Shown here: positions 38,973 through 50,706 of the stretch, piece after piece | How positions within the stretch are numbered: position 1 is the first letter of the stretch | Layout: each line of letters opens with the position of its first letter | Source: Mimachlamys varia | Taxonomy: Eukaryota > Mollusca > Bivalvia > Pectinida > Pectinidae | Direction: 5' to 3' | Length of the DNA: 64,000 bases | Assembly: GCA_947623455.1 (NCBI GenBank) | Contig: OX392534.1 | Location: forward strand, 32,486,926 to 32,550,925 | Program-made: the position numbers and the translations under genes | The notes under the pieces: model-generated | The model's input: only the letters and a program-made list of their open reading frames with translations | Told to the model about the DNA's origin: nothing | Databases searched by the model: none

Positions 38973-41300
38973 CTAGCGAGGGACGGGGTACCAGTAGTTG
39001 ATCTGACGCTGGATACACAATGGGAACAGCACCATGTGTTCCTCCTCAAATCGCTGACAGAACTTCCTCTCCCAGTACAGGTCATCCTGTGGCAGCTCTT
39101 TGGTCAGTACCACGGACAACTCGAGTCCGTAGTTAAACAGCATCAAGGCTTCGGACCGCTTGGCGAAGTTAGCTTTGTCCCTCTTACGACGTCCAGAAGG
39201 CTTCCAGAAAGACCTCCTTTTGACCTGACACGGGGCAGTACCGCAGTAACGGCAGAGGGAGGGACCTGTTCATGTACGAATGATATACGTGATACAACAG
39301 AGGGCAAAAGTAAAACTTAAAGATAAATAGTCAAAAATCACGTATACTCAATGTGAAATAATATGATACGTAATATATTTGCATGCCAATATCCTGCCGT
39401 CAAATGGGCAGGGCAATGTATAGTGTTGCCATTGACCGTCATTTCGTATTCCGTCATAGTTACGTTTCCGCTCATTCATTCTTTAATGGATAGAGATATT
39501 GAACTGTATTTTGATACATAAAGATGGGATACAGGTGATCAGGTTTTTATTTGGTGAAGGTCCGTTCATTTTTTCAGATTTATGTCCCTAATTAACCCAT
39601 AGAATTCTAATGGATTTTCACAAAAATGATGTGACCTAAATTGCGGAGCCTTGTGGAACTCCTGTGAAATTTCACGGAAAATAGTATGATCAAACTGTGC
39701 GTAACCTCTAGACTTTTCAGTCTTTTGTTTCATACATTTAGGTCACATGTGCTCATAACTACATCAGGTTCATCAGCAACACTTTGGCTTCCATGACAGA
39801 TTTTAACAGATTAATACAAAATGGTACACTTGTGTTCAGTAAACAACTGGCTTATATCTGCACTTCTACACAACAACAGTGACAATACTATGTCGTTTTG
39901 TTTGTTTCCATATGCATGGACTTTGGATTAAGAAGAAAACATTCTAAACCTCATTCTGTGTGTTTTTAGACATCAGCATTGGTCAATTAGTACGAAACAG
40001 TAGCGTGAAAAGTTACAAAAATATATATTACAAATCCAAAAGCCAGAGATACTAGAAACCTTCATACGTTTTTTAAATTGTCTCTCAGGTCATTCGTGTC
40101 ACACTGCTACGTGTTTTGTTGTTTTGTTTTATTTTCTAATGTTTAACTTTAAAGTTAAAGTCACAACAATGAAACTGTAACAATATAACTGCAATCATCA
40201 ATGTTACTTACGATTCCACCATTGGCGGACAATAGAAATCATGTCTGACCATCTCTGTTTGGCGCTCCCGGTAACCAACGGCGAATAGGCCAACAGGAGA
40301 GTTAGAACTACACAGAGGAGGGTGCAGAATACCTCATTTCCAATACGCTAAAATAAAGAGAAACTGAATTATTCCCTGGACATGGTACTAAACTTATTTA
40401 AGTAGGGCACAGTAGTAGTTGATTGGATCAAAATAATTTAGTGATGCGATTAAAATAGGGGCGATAAACGCAATAAGAAATTTCGGCCACAAAGAATTCA
40501 AAAATATTCAGCAACGAATTTCAAATATTCACAAAACATACATTACAACTAGAACATGAATCCTTACCCAAACAAGATCAGCAGATGTTGGACACACTTT
40601 CTCGACTTCTGTTGCGGTGAAATACTGGAACAATCTTTTAGTATATCCAGGATCCGGCTCCACGCTAAACAGAAAAGAAAGTTTCAGGACTCACAAAACG
40701 AAATCAGCCTATCACGAAGTGTTTCATACGTTTGTAGTCCCTACCGAAAATTTGTTCCGGCTAAGTACAGTGATTCTGAATAATCTAAATAGGTAATTGT
40801 TGACATATTCTGCATTGCATGAAATCTATATATATTAAACTTTACAAAAATGTATACTTTTGGTAGATTTTGATATGTGATGGCGGATTGATATGGGGTC
40901 AAAAGTCAGAGGGTGTTCCCGTTCCATTTCACTGGATTGACATGCAAATTTGCGGTTGTCCGAAGCAGACGCCCGTAGCGAGCTAAAATGCCATTTGAAG
41001 TCTTTGCCGTGTTATGTATCTGTGAATCTAGGCAATTGTCACTATTGCTGAACTTCAAATATTAAAATTATTAGCTCTAAAGATTAGTAATAACATATAG
41101 TAAATTATTTTGTTGTGTGAGTATTTAAACGATAACGTTTTCAAAAACTAGAAAACATGCACATGTACGTTAGAAAAACACCCTAAAACAAACAGAACAG
41201 AATATGTCCAAACTTACCACGTAAGGTCCCGGTATACAGCAGGACCTCGGTGCATCATACCCAACATTACCACGTATATCAAGAATAACCTGATATCCAT
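38973..41300 (-). CDS. Four-exon gene, copy 9
   Basis: Exons in coding order: 41300-41218, 40664-40568, 40347-40212, 39265-38973. First donor GTAAGT. This is the last copy that lies wholly in homogenised array sequence. Confidence 0.82.
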
Positions 41301-41397
41301 TGTGGTAATCCGAGAATTAATATAAAAAGTAAAAATTAGGGGAGAGACTGATCATCTCCGCCTTTGTCGATTGCTAAGCAGCTAAGCAACAAGTATG

Positions 41398-41440
41398 TGA
41401 CGTCACAAATGGTTTCTCTGCCCTACCTATCATGACGTCA
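41398..41440 (-). promoter_or_regulatory. Paired CRE sites, copy 9
   Basis: TGACGTCA at 41398-41405 and 41433-41440. Confidence 0.6.
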
Positions 41441-41446
41441 TGTAAT

Positions 41447-41707
41447 TGTAGCGGATCCAGACCGGGTCAATCGTCGGCGACCGAATAGCTCAGTTGTTGG
41501 GCGTCCGTCTGGAGTTCGGAAGGTCCCGGGTTTGAACCCCGGTCTGGCCGTGCAGTTTTCCTCTCCTGTTAAGTTTGGCGCCCAACGAAATATACCCACA
41601 TACAGAAGGTGGTAAAGAGTCTCGTGTGTGTCTTCGGGGTCAAAGATTTTATCAAAGGGTGGGGGGAATGTAGCGGATCTAGACCACAGGGGCTAGGCTA
41701 CCCTCCC

Positions 41708-41739
<32 letters not shown>

Positions 41740-41983
41740 AAACCCCCACTATATATCTGTGACACTCCCTTGTCACAGATATAGGATAGTAGTGGGAGGG
41801 TTTATTTCGAGAGAGGTAAAATAATTATCTGACAATCATTTCATAGTGACATAGGTCTGTGCCAAGCCCCTGTGGTCTAGACCAGGTCAATCGTCGGCGA
41901 CCAGATAGCTGATTATTGGTTGAACGTCCGTCTAGAGTTTGGAAGGTCCCGGGTTCGAACGTGCATTTTCTCTCTCCTGTTAC
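41447..41983. mobile_element. SINE-MITE-SINE block, unit 9
   Basis: Same structure; tract C24 A10, the longest. The inner stem has a private change (ATAGGATAG in place of ATAGGCTAG). Confidence 0.75.
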
Positions 41984-42250
41984 ATAATATGTTTTTTGTC
42001 AATAGCACCGTCGTGACATCTAGCGGTTTCGTTAGGAATGATATTTGTGACACAGGGGCATGAGAATTCGCTATAGATGTCTGCGGGCTTCAGTTTTTTT
42101 TTATCTCTAATTGGTTAACATTGCTCAAGCAGGTGTGTTCCGAGAGAGAAATCTTCGAAAAGAGAACTGTGTTCACGTAACATACCGTACATGTTTTCGA
42201 GAGACGTCATGACGGTATGTCTAGCAAGAAGGCTTATAAACGACCAAAAT

Positions 42251-42873
42251 CATGTGTCGTTACAGCGAACGGCATGTCCATACCAAAGCATGTGTCGTTA
42301 CAGTGAAAGGCATATCCCTACCTAATCATGTATCGTTACAGCGAACGGCATGTCCCTACCAAATCATGTGTCGTTACAGCGAACGGCATGTCACTACCAA
42401 ATTATGTGTCGTTACAGCATGTCCCTGCCAAATCATGTGTCGTTACAGCGAACGGCATGTCCCTACCAAATCATGTGTCGTTACAGCTAACGGTATGTCC
42501 CTACCAAATCATGTGTCGTTACAGCGACGGCATGTCCCTACCAAATCATGTGTCGTTACAGCTAACGGTATGTCCCTGCCAAAGCATGTGTCGTTACAGT
42601 GAACGGCATGTCCCTACCAAATCATGTGTCGTTACAGCTAACGGTATGTCCCTACCAAATCATGTGTCGTTACAGCGAACGACATGTCCCTACCAAATCA
42701 TGTGTCGTTACAGCATGTCCCTGCCAAATCATGTGTCGTTACAGCGAACGGCATGTCCCTACCAAATCATGTGTCGTTACAGTGAACGGCATGTCCCAAC
42801 CAAATCATGTGTCGTTACAGTGAACGGCATGTCCCTACCAAATCATGTGTCGTTACATGTACAGTGAACGGCC
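42251..42873. repeat. 38-bp satellite, unit 9
   Basis: Same 17-copy order as unit 1. Confidence 0.95.
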
Positions 42874-42938
42874 ATTAGGCAATGAAACATCTTGTAAATC
42901 TATCGTGGTATCATGTACCCAAAATGATGCACGTGGAA

Positions 42939-43359
42939 ATCCGACCAATGTAATACGTCATTAAGGTGTCGGACTAGACAGGTAAATCCGTCTAATATAA
43001 TGTTTCATTAAGGTGTCGGACTAAACAGGTTAATGCGACCAATGTAATGTTTCACTAAGGTGTCGGACTAGACAGGTACACCCGACCAATGTAATGTTTC
43101 ATTAAGGTGTCGGACTAGACAGGTAAATCCAACCAATGTAATGTTTCACTAAGGTGTCGGACTAGACAGGTAAATCCAACCACTATAATGTTTCACTAAG
43201 GTATCGGACTAGACAGGTAAACCCGACCAATATAATGTTTCACTAAGGCGTCCGATTAGACAGGTAAATCCGACCAATGTAATGTTTCACTAAGGAATCG
43301 GACTAGACAGGTAAACCCGACCAATGTAATGTTTCACTTAGGTGTCGGACAAGACAGGT
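42939..43359. repeat. 47-bp minisatellite, unit 10
   Basis: Nine copies in the same variant order as unit 1. Confidence 0.95.
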
Positions 43360-43747
43360 TTCACTTTGTATTTTGTCCTGTCATACACCGTAATATATCC
43401 ATTAACAAAAGCAGTAATTCGACACGAAAATAACATATAAACTGTATTTAATATAAATAAATACATCAAGCGACAAACAAATTTTCCAACGACCACTAAT
43501 GGTGAAAGATTTCATCACACCACAATGAAATGAATCACACAAACTGATGACGTCACACCCATCTCCATGTTCGACTATCATCGGCATTCTTCTCGACCAA
43601 TCTGCAAAGAACAAAGTAAATATACATTTTACAAACTTTAAATTAGAAGTTATACGTTATCTATTGGAATTCTTACAGTATTTATATTTATGTATGTCAT
43701 TTTGAACTTATAACCGTACATTTCAAAGACGAGCTACATGTACCTAC

Positions 43748-46056
43748 CTAGCGAGGGACGGGGTACCAGTAGTTGATCTGACGCTGGATACACAATGGGA
43801 ACAGCACCATGTGTTCCTCCTCAAATCGCTGACAGAACTTCCTCTCCCAGTACAGGTCATCCTGTGGCAGCTCTTTGGTCAGTACCACGGACAACTCGAG
43901 TCCGTAGTTAAACAGCATCAAGGCTTCGGACCGCTTGGCGAAGTTAGCTTTGTCCCTCTTACGACGTCCAGAAGGCTTCCAGAAAGACCTCCTTTTGACC
44001 TGACACGGGGCAGTACCGCAGTAACGGCAGAGGGAGGGACCTGTTCATGTACGAATGATATACGTGATACAACAGAGGGCAAAAGTAAAACTTAAAGATA
44101 AATAGTCAAAAATCACGTATACTCAATGTGAAATAATATGATACGTAATATATTTGCATGCCAATATCCTGCCGTCAAATGGGCAGGGCAATGTATAGTG
44201 TTGCCATTGACCGTCATTTCGTATTCCGTCATAGTTACGTTTCCGCTCATTCATTCTTTAATGGATAGAGATATTGAACTGTATTTTGATACATAAAGAT
44301 GGGATACAGGTGATCAGGTTTTTATTTGGTGAAGGTCCGTTCATTTTTTCAGATTTATGTCCCTAATTTACCCATAGAATTCTAATGGATTTTCACAAAA
44401 ATGATGTGACCTAAATTGCGGAGCCTTGTGGAACTCCTGTGAAATTTCACGGAAAATAGTATGATCAAACTGTGCGTAACCTCTAGACTTTTCAGTCTTT
44501 TGTTTCATACATTTAGGTCACATGTGCTCATAACTACATCAGGTTCATCAGCAACACTTTGGCTTCCATGACAGATTTTAACAGATTAATACAAAATGGT
44601 ACACTTGTGTTCAGTAAACAACTGGCTTATATCTGCACTTCTACACAACAACAGTGACAATACTATGTCGTTTTGTTTGTTTCCATATGCATGGACTTTG
44701 GATTAAGAAGAAAACATTCTAAACCTCATTCTGTGTGTTTTTAGACATCAGCATTGGTCAATTAGTACGAAACAGTAGCGTGAAAAGTTACAAAAATATA
44801 TATTACAAATCCAAAAGCCAGAGATACTAGAAACCTTCATACGTTTTTTAAATTGTCTCTCAGGTCATTCGTGTCACACTGCTACGTGTTTTGTTGTTTT
44901 GTTTTATTTTCTAATGTTTAACTTTAAAGTTAAAGTCACAACAATGAAACTGTAACAATATAACTGCAATCATCAATGTTACTTACGATTCCACCATTGG
45001 CGGACAATAGAAATCATGTCTGACCATCTCTGTTTGGCGCTCCCGGTAACCAACGGCGAATAGGCCAACAGGAGAGTTAGAACTACACAGAGGAGGGTGC
45101 AGAATACCTCATTTCCAATACGCTAAAATAAAGAGAAACTGAATTATTCCCTGGACATGGTACTAAACTTATTTAAGTAGGGCACAGTAGTAGTAAAATA
45201 ATTTAGTGACGCGATTAAAATCGGGGCCGTAAACGCAATAAGAAATTTTGGCCCCAAAGTATTCAAAAATATTCAGCAACGGATTTTGAAATAATCACAA
45301 AACATCCATTACAACTGGAACATGAATCCTTACCCAAACAAGATCAGCAGATGTTGGACACACTTTCTCGACTTCTGTTGCGGTGAAATACTGGAACAAT
45401 CTTTTAGTATATCCAGGATCCGGCTCCACGCTAAACAGAAAAGAAAGTTTAAGGACTCACAAAACTAAATGAGCCTATCACGAAGTGTTTCATACGTTTG
45501 TAGTCCCTACCGAAAATTTGTCCCGGCTAAGTACAGTGATTCTGAATAATCTAAATAGGTAATTGTCGACATATTCTGCATTGAACGAAATCTATAGACA
45601 TTTAACTTTACAAAAACGTATGCTTTTGGTAGATTTGGATATGTGATGGCGGATGGATATGGGGTCAAAAGTCAGAGGGTGTTCCCGTCCCATTTCACTG
45701 GATTGACATGTAAATTTCCGGTTGTCCGAAGCAGACGCCCGTAGCGAGCTAAAATCCCATTTGAAGTCTTTGCCGTGTATGTATCTGTGAATCTAGGCAA
45801 ATGTCACTAGTGTTGAACTTCAAATATTAAAGCTATTAGCTCTAAAGCTTAGTAATAACATATAGTAAATTATTTAGTTGTGTGAGTACTTAAACGATAA
45901 CGTTTTCAAAAACTAGAATTACATGTACATGTACGTTAGAAAAACAAACAGAACAGAATATGTCCAAACTTACCACGTAAGGTCCCGGTATACAGCAGGA
46001 CCTCGGTGCATCATACTCAACATTACCACGTATATCAAGAATAACCTGATATCCAT
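43748..46056 (-). CDS. Four-exon gene, copy 10 (chimeric, G14S)
   Basis: Exons in coding order: 46056-45974, 45430-45334, 45122-44987, 44040-43748. Exons 3 and 4 lie in array-type sequence, while exons 1 and 2 lie in older sequence that starts to diverge at about 45,193, inside intron 2. Intron 2 has a 13-bp deletion here and the surrounding introns carry many changes. Exon 2 is nevertheless unchanged, and exon 1 differs by one residue (G14S, within the signal peptide). All splice sites are intact (first donor GTAAGT). Conservation of exons inside diverged introns supports the gene model. Confidence 0.82.
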
Positions 46057-46153
46057 TGTGGTAATCCGAGAATTAATATAAAAAGTAAAAATTAGGGGAG
46101 AGACTGATCATCTCCGCCTTTGTCGATTGCTAAGCAGCTAAGCAACAAGTATG

Positions 46154-46196
46154 TGACGTCACAAATGGTTTCTCTACCCTACCTATCATGACGTCA
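46154..46196 (-). promoter_or_regulatory. Paired CRE sites, copy 10
   Basis: TGACGTCA at 46154-46161 and 46189-46196. They are unchanged although this half of unit 10 has diverged. Confidence 0.6.
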
Positions 46197-46202
46197 TGTA
46201 AT

Positions 46203-46720
46203 TGTAGCGGATTTAGACCAGGTCAATCGTCGGCGACCACATAGCTCAGTTGGTTGGGCGTCCGTCTGGAGTTTGGAAGGTCCCGGGTTTGAACCCCAGT
46301 CTGGCCGTGCAGTTTTCGTCTCCTGTTACATTTGGCGCCCAACGAAATATACCCACATACAGAAGGTGGTAAAGAGTCTCGTGTGTGTCTTCGGGGTCGA
46401 AGATTTTGTTTAAGGGGGGGGGGGGGAGGTAGGTAGCGGATCTAGACCACAGGGGCTAGGCTATACCCCCCCCCCCCACCACTACTATATATCTGTGACA
46501 CTCCTTTGTCACAGATATATGCTAGTAGTGGGAGGGTTTATATTCGAGAGAGGTAAAATAATAATCTGACAATCATTTCATAGTGACATAGGTCTGTGCC
46601 TAGCCCCTGTGGTCTAGACCAGGTCAATCGTCGGCGACCAGATAGCTGATTATTGGTTGAACGTCCGTCTAGAGTTTGAAATGTCCCGGGTTCGAACGTG
46701 TATTTTCTCTCTCCTGTTAC
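46203..46720. mobile_element. SINE-MITE-SINE block, unit 10 (older version)
   Basis: The MITE here spans 46441-46618 (178 bp) and its 21-bp inverted ends match perfectly, so it is closer to the inserted form. A G13-type run precedes it, and a C-rich run without the poly-A follows its left end. SINE 1 has TAGCTCAGTTGGTTGG, a standard tRNA D-arm length, where units 1-9 have lost one G. Confidence 0.75.
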
Positions 46721-46802
46721 ATACTATGTTTTTGTCAGTAACACTGGCGTGACATCGAGCGGTTTCGTTAGGAATGATATTTGTGACACAGGGGCATGAG
46801 AA

Positions 46803-46949
46803 TTCGCTATAGATGTTTGTGAGCTAAGTTAAAATATTTTGAGTAATTTAACACTTTTGTGGGTTTTAGATCCGGTTAAAAAATGTCCAGCCATTGGGGG
46901 CAACTTTTTTTTTTTTTATCTCTGATTGGCTAACAGTGCTCAAGCAGGT
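46803..46949. other. Unit 10 segment missing from units 1-9
   Basis: Between the gene-distal flank (GCTATAGATG) and the T run, unit 10 has about 100 bp (with CTTTTGTGGGTTTTAGATCCG) that units 1-9 lack. Unit 11 keeps a related stretch at about 53,345-53,405. The loss is therefore derived in the amplified unit. No gene is visible. Confidence 0.6.
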
Positions 46950-47139
46950 CCCAGCAGGCATTGGACGTCATATTTACGTCAGATTTACGTCAAATTCTGA
47001 CGTCAGTTTTTCGTCAAATAGTAGTCAAAAGTGAAAGTCACATTGACGTCATTTCTGACGTCAGATTTACGTCCATACTCGGACGTCAGATTTTGGTTAG
47101 AAATTGACGTAATTTACATCAGGTTTTGGTCATTTTTTT

Positions 47140-47246
47140 TCTTTATTAATATTTTATTGTATTTTCAATTTCTGTCATTCTTCTCACACTGCACTGGATT
47201 GTCTTTTTCCACATCTACTGCCTTTGCACATTAGTTTGAATTCGCT
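47140..47246 (-). other. Exon-like terminal segment with stop and poly(A) signals inside the transposon
   Basis: A TTTGATTTTCAG acceptor precedes base 47246. Joined to the 157-nt exon-like segment, the frame continues five codons (I-A-N-S-N) to TAA at 47233-47231. Two AATAAA signals follow on the minus strand (47158-47153 and 47147-47142). Together these look like the last two exons of a gene. Confidence 0.4.
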
Positions 47247-47811
47247 CTGAAAATCAAATAAAACATTAATTGTTACAAATTTGCATAATATCTTAGATGC
47301 TTTTTATATATGCTTATGTTTTCGGTAATACATCATACAGGTACATATGCGATTTATTATCATTGCAAGATTGTTTTTCAACACGAAAGTATGATTTAGA
47401 AACAGCATTTTTTACACAGAAATTTACAAATAATGTAGTCAATTAAAAACAATATAGCGAGAATTCTAGCTCAAAGTTTCTATGGTAAATACATATAATA
47501 AGTGCAATTAAAATAATTAATATTCAACAGTTAAACAGACACATGGGATCACAAAAGCTTGAATGTAAGAATGTTAGTAGTAGATTGTTATTTTAACAAA
47601 CATTCAGTGTAATAATAATGTAAACGTCACACATATGAATTCAACATACTTACATACATATGCATGTACAGACAACACACATTGTTACATTTACTGGTTT
47701 TATTACTGCATTTGCTAATTTTTAAGTAAATAAATTCTGACAGGAAACTGAAATAACATAATGACATATGAAAATAGTATTATATATGCATGAATATAGA
47801 AATGTACTTAC

Positions 47812-47968
47812 ATTTTCTCTAAAATCTCTCGTAGATACAGCAACACGTGTGTGTATGTTGACCTCTGCAGCAGCACTAGCTGATACTGGTCAAACAAAGG
47901 AATCCCTAGTTTGAGCGGGAAACTGACCATATCAGTCTTATCAGTGAGGTCATGTACGTGAATGGTAT
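47812..47968 (-). other. Exon-like segment inside the transposon (157 nt, open)
   Basis: On the minus strand it is bounded by CTGTAG at its 5' side and a perfect GTAAGT donor at its 3' side. It is open for 51 full codons (contains PLKLGIPLFDQYQ and HVLLYLREILEK), with 2 nt left over on each side. It could be the remains of a transposase gene or a captured host exon. The encoded family is not recognised. Confidence 0.45.
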
Positions 47969-48392
47969 CTACAGTTTAGTGGGACTGCATATAATGTGTG
48001 TGTTTTTATAATACAAATTTAAGTAATCTTTACTTGTTGAGAATAAGTAAATAAATAATATCCATTCTATAATTATGATACATACAACAGAGAATATTAC
48101 AACAAGAAAATAAAGATTTCAAATATACCTTTGTTTTGAACGTTTTTGTAGGATTTACACATTTACGTCTCTGCTTTTATAGAATTCGTTTAGAGTATCT
48201 TAGGCAAACGAACCTTTTCTAGTTTTTCGTCCGAACTTTGGTTTAGTTTGACGTAGATTTGACGTCAAAACCTGACATCAATATGACGTCAGTATATTTA
48301 CGTTTTATTTACGTCAAATACTGGTCAGTGACGTCCTGACCTGAATCTGACGTGAATCTGACGTCAATCCGACGTCCAATGCCTGCTGGGGT

Positions 48393-48678
48393 GTGTTCCG
48401 AAAGAGAAAGCTTCGAAAAGAGAACTGTGTTCACGTAACAACCCGTGAATGTTTTCGCGACACGTCATGACGGCATGTCTAGCCAGCAGGCTTATGAACG
48501 GCCAAAATCTCACCGACACTGTATTGTAGAAATCCCCTGTGTTGTAGAAATCCATTTCATTAAAAATGACCGATTGTTCGGTAATAGTAAAATATTTATA
48601 ATTTATATTACAAAGTTATCTCAATCTGTTGGTCTGTCCTTTTATTTGAAAGATCAACCTTGCGCAGGGGAGATAATA
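48393..48678. other. Unit 10 flank with about 170 bp of unique insert
   Basis: The first 120 bp match the sequence before the 38-bp satellite in other units. From CCAAAATCTCACC (about 48,502) onward it is unrelated to them and includes a short repeat (TTGTAGAAATCC twice). No gene seen. Confidence 0.5.
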
Positions 48679-49838
48679 GTTACAGCGAACGGCATGTCCC
48701 TACCCAATCATGTGTCGTTACAGCGAACGGCATGTCCCTACCAAATCATGTGTCGTTACAGTGAACGGCATGTCCCTACCAAATCATGTGTCGTTACAGT
48801 GAACGGCATGTCCCTACCCAATCATGTGTCGTTACAGCGAACGGCATGTCCCTACCAAATCATGTGTCGTTACAGCGAACGTCATGTCCCTACCAAATCA
48901 GGTGTCGTTACAGCTAACGGTATGTCCCTACCAAAGCATGTGTCGTTACATTGAACGGCATGTCCCTACCAACTCATGTGTCGTTTCAGCAAACGGCATG
49001 TCCCTTAAAATCATGTGTCGTTACAGCAAACGACATGTCTCTACCAAATCATGTGTCATTACAGCGATCGTCATGTCCCTACCAAATCATGTGTCGTTAC
49101 AGCGAACGGTATGTCCCTATCAAATCAGGTGTCGTTACAGCGAACGGCATGTCCCTACCAAATCATATGTCGTTACAGCTAACGGTATGTCCCTACCAAA
49201 GCATGTGTCGTTACAGCGAACGGCATGTCCCTACCAAATCATGTGTCGTTTCAGCAAACGGCATGTCCCTTAAAATCATGTGTCGTTACAGCTAACGATA
49301 TGTCCCTACCAAATCATATGTCGTTACAGTGAACGGCATGTCCCTACCAAATCATGTGTCGTTACAGCAAACGACATGTCTCTACCAAATCATGTGTCAT
49401 TACAGCGATCGTCATGTCCCTACCAAATCATGTGTCGTTTCAGCGAACGGCATGTCCCAACCAAATCATGTGTCGTTACAGTGAACGGCATGTCCCTACC
49501 AAATCATGTGTCGTTACAGCAAACAGAATGTTTCTACCAAATCATGTGTCGTTACAGCGAACTGAATGTCATTACCAAATCATATGTCGTTACAGTGAAC
49601 GGCATGTCCCTACCAAATCATGTGTTGTTACAGGGAACGGCATGTCCGTACCAAATCAGATGCCGTTACAGCGAACACCATGTTCCTACCAAATCATGTG
49701 TCGTTACAGCAAAGTGAATGTCATTACCAAATCATGTGTCGTTACAGTAAACGGCATGTCCCAACCAAATCATGTGTCGTTACAGTGAACGGCATGTCCC
49801 TACCAAATCATGTGTCGTTACATGTACAGTGAACGGCC
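48679..49838. repeat. 38-bp satellite, unit 10 (long, diverged form)
   Basis: About 30 copies, nearly twice the length in units 1-9, with many substitutions, single-copy deletions and repeated multi-copy blocks. Its last copies match units 1-9 well. The unit in the array either lost about half of this block or descends from a shorter allele. The frames of up to 169 codons here are repeat artefacts. Confidence 0.95.
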
Positions 49839-49903
49839 ATTAGGCAATGAAACATCTTGTAAATCTATCGTGGTATCATGTACCCAAAATGATGCACGTG
49901 GAA

Positions 49904-50324
49904 ATCCGACCAATGTAATACTTCATTAAGGTGTCGGACTAGACAGGTAAATCCGTCTAATATAATGTTTCATTAAGGTGTCGGACTAAACAAGTTAATC
50001 CGACCAATGTAATGTTTCACTAAGGTGTCGGACTAGACAGGTACACCCGACCAATGTAATGTTTCATTAAGGTGTCGGACTAGACAGGTAAATCCAACCA
50101 ATGTAATGTTTCACTAAGGTGTCGGACTAGACAGGTAAATCCAACCACTATAATGTTTCACTAAGGTATCGGACTAGACAGGTAAACCAGACTAATATAA
50201 TGTTTCACTAAGGCGTCCGATTAGACAGGTAAATCCGACCAATGTAATGTTTCACTAAGGAATCGGACTAGACAGGTAAACCCGACCAATATAATGTTTC
50301 ACTAAGGTGTCGGACAAGACAGGT
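49904..50324. repeat. 47-bp minisatellite, unit 11
   Basis: Nine copies with a few private substitutions (for example at 49922 and 50189). Copy number equals the other units, so this minisatellite has not expanded or contracted since the units separated, unlike the 38-bp one. Confidence 0.95.
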
Positions 50325-50706
50325 TTCACTTTGTATTTTGTCCTGTCATACACCGTAATATATCCATTAACAAAAGCAGTAATTCGACACGAAAATAACA
50401 TATAAACTGTATTTAATATAAATAAATACATCAAGCGACAAACAAATTTTCCAACGACCACTAATGGTGAAAGATTTCATCACACCACAATGAAATGAAT
50501 CACACAAACTGATGACGTCACACCCATCTCCATGTTCGACTATCATCGGCATTCTTCTCGACCAATCTGCAATGAACAAAGTAAATATACATTTTACAAA
50601 CTTTAAATTAGAAGTTATATGTTATCTACGGGAATTCTTACAGTATTTATATTTATGTATGTCATTTTGAACTTATAACCGTACATTTCAAAGACGAGCT
50701 ACCTAC

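Larger units (their letters stand above)
46950..48390. mobile_element. 1441-bp DNA transposon with GACGTC-rich ends, in unit 10
   Basis: Perfect 20-bp terminal inverted repeats (left end CCCAGCAGGCATTGGACGTC, right end its reverse complement) lie at 46950-46969 and 48371-48390. GT flanks both sides (46948-46949 and 48391-48392). Removing the element and one GT restores CAAGCAGGTGTGTTCCG, exactly the empty site in units 1-9. Both subterminal regions are packed with GACGTC/ACGTCA motifs in alternating phase. No transposase is recognisable, so it is probably non-autonomous. The interior holds two minus-strand exon-like segments (separate entries). I could not assign a superfamily. Confidence 0.85.

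Noticed and set aside
1..49876. Assembly artefact duplicating one unit
   Set aside because: Units carry private and shared substitutions in a structured pattern, and the last two units diverge with insertions, so they are real distinct copies. The exact copy number still depends on the assembly.
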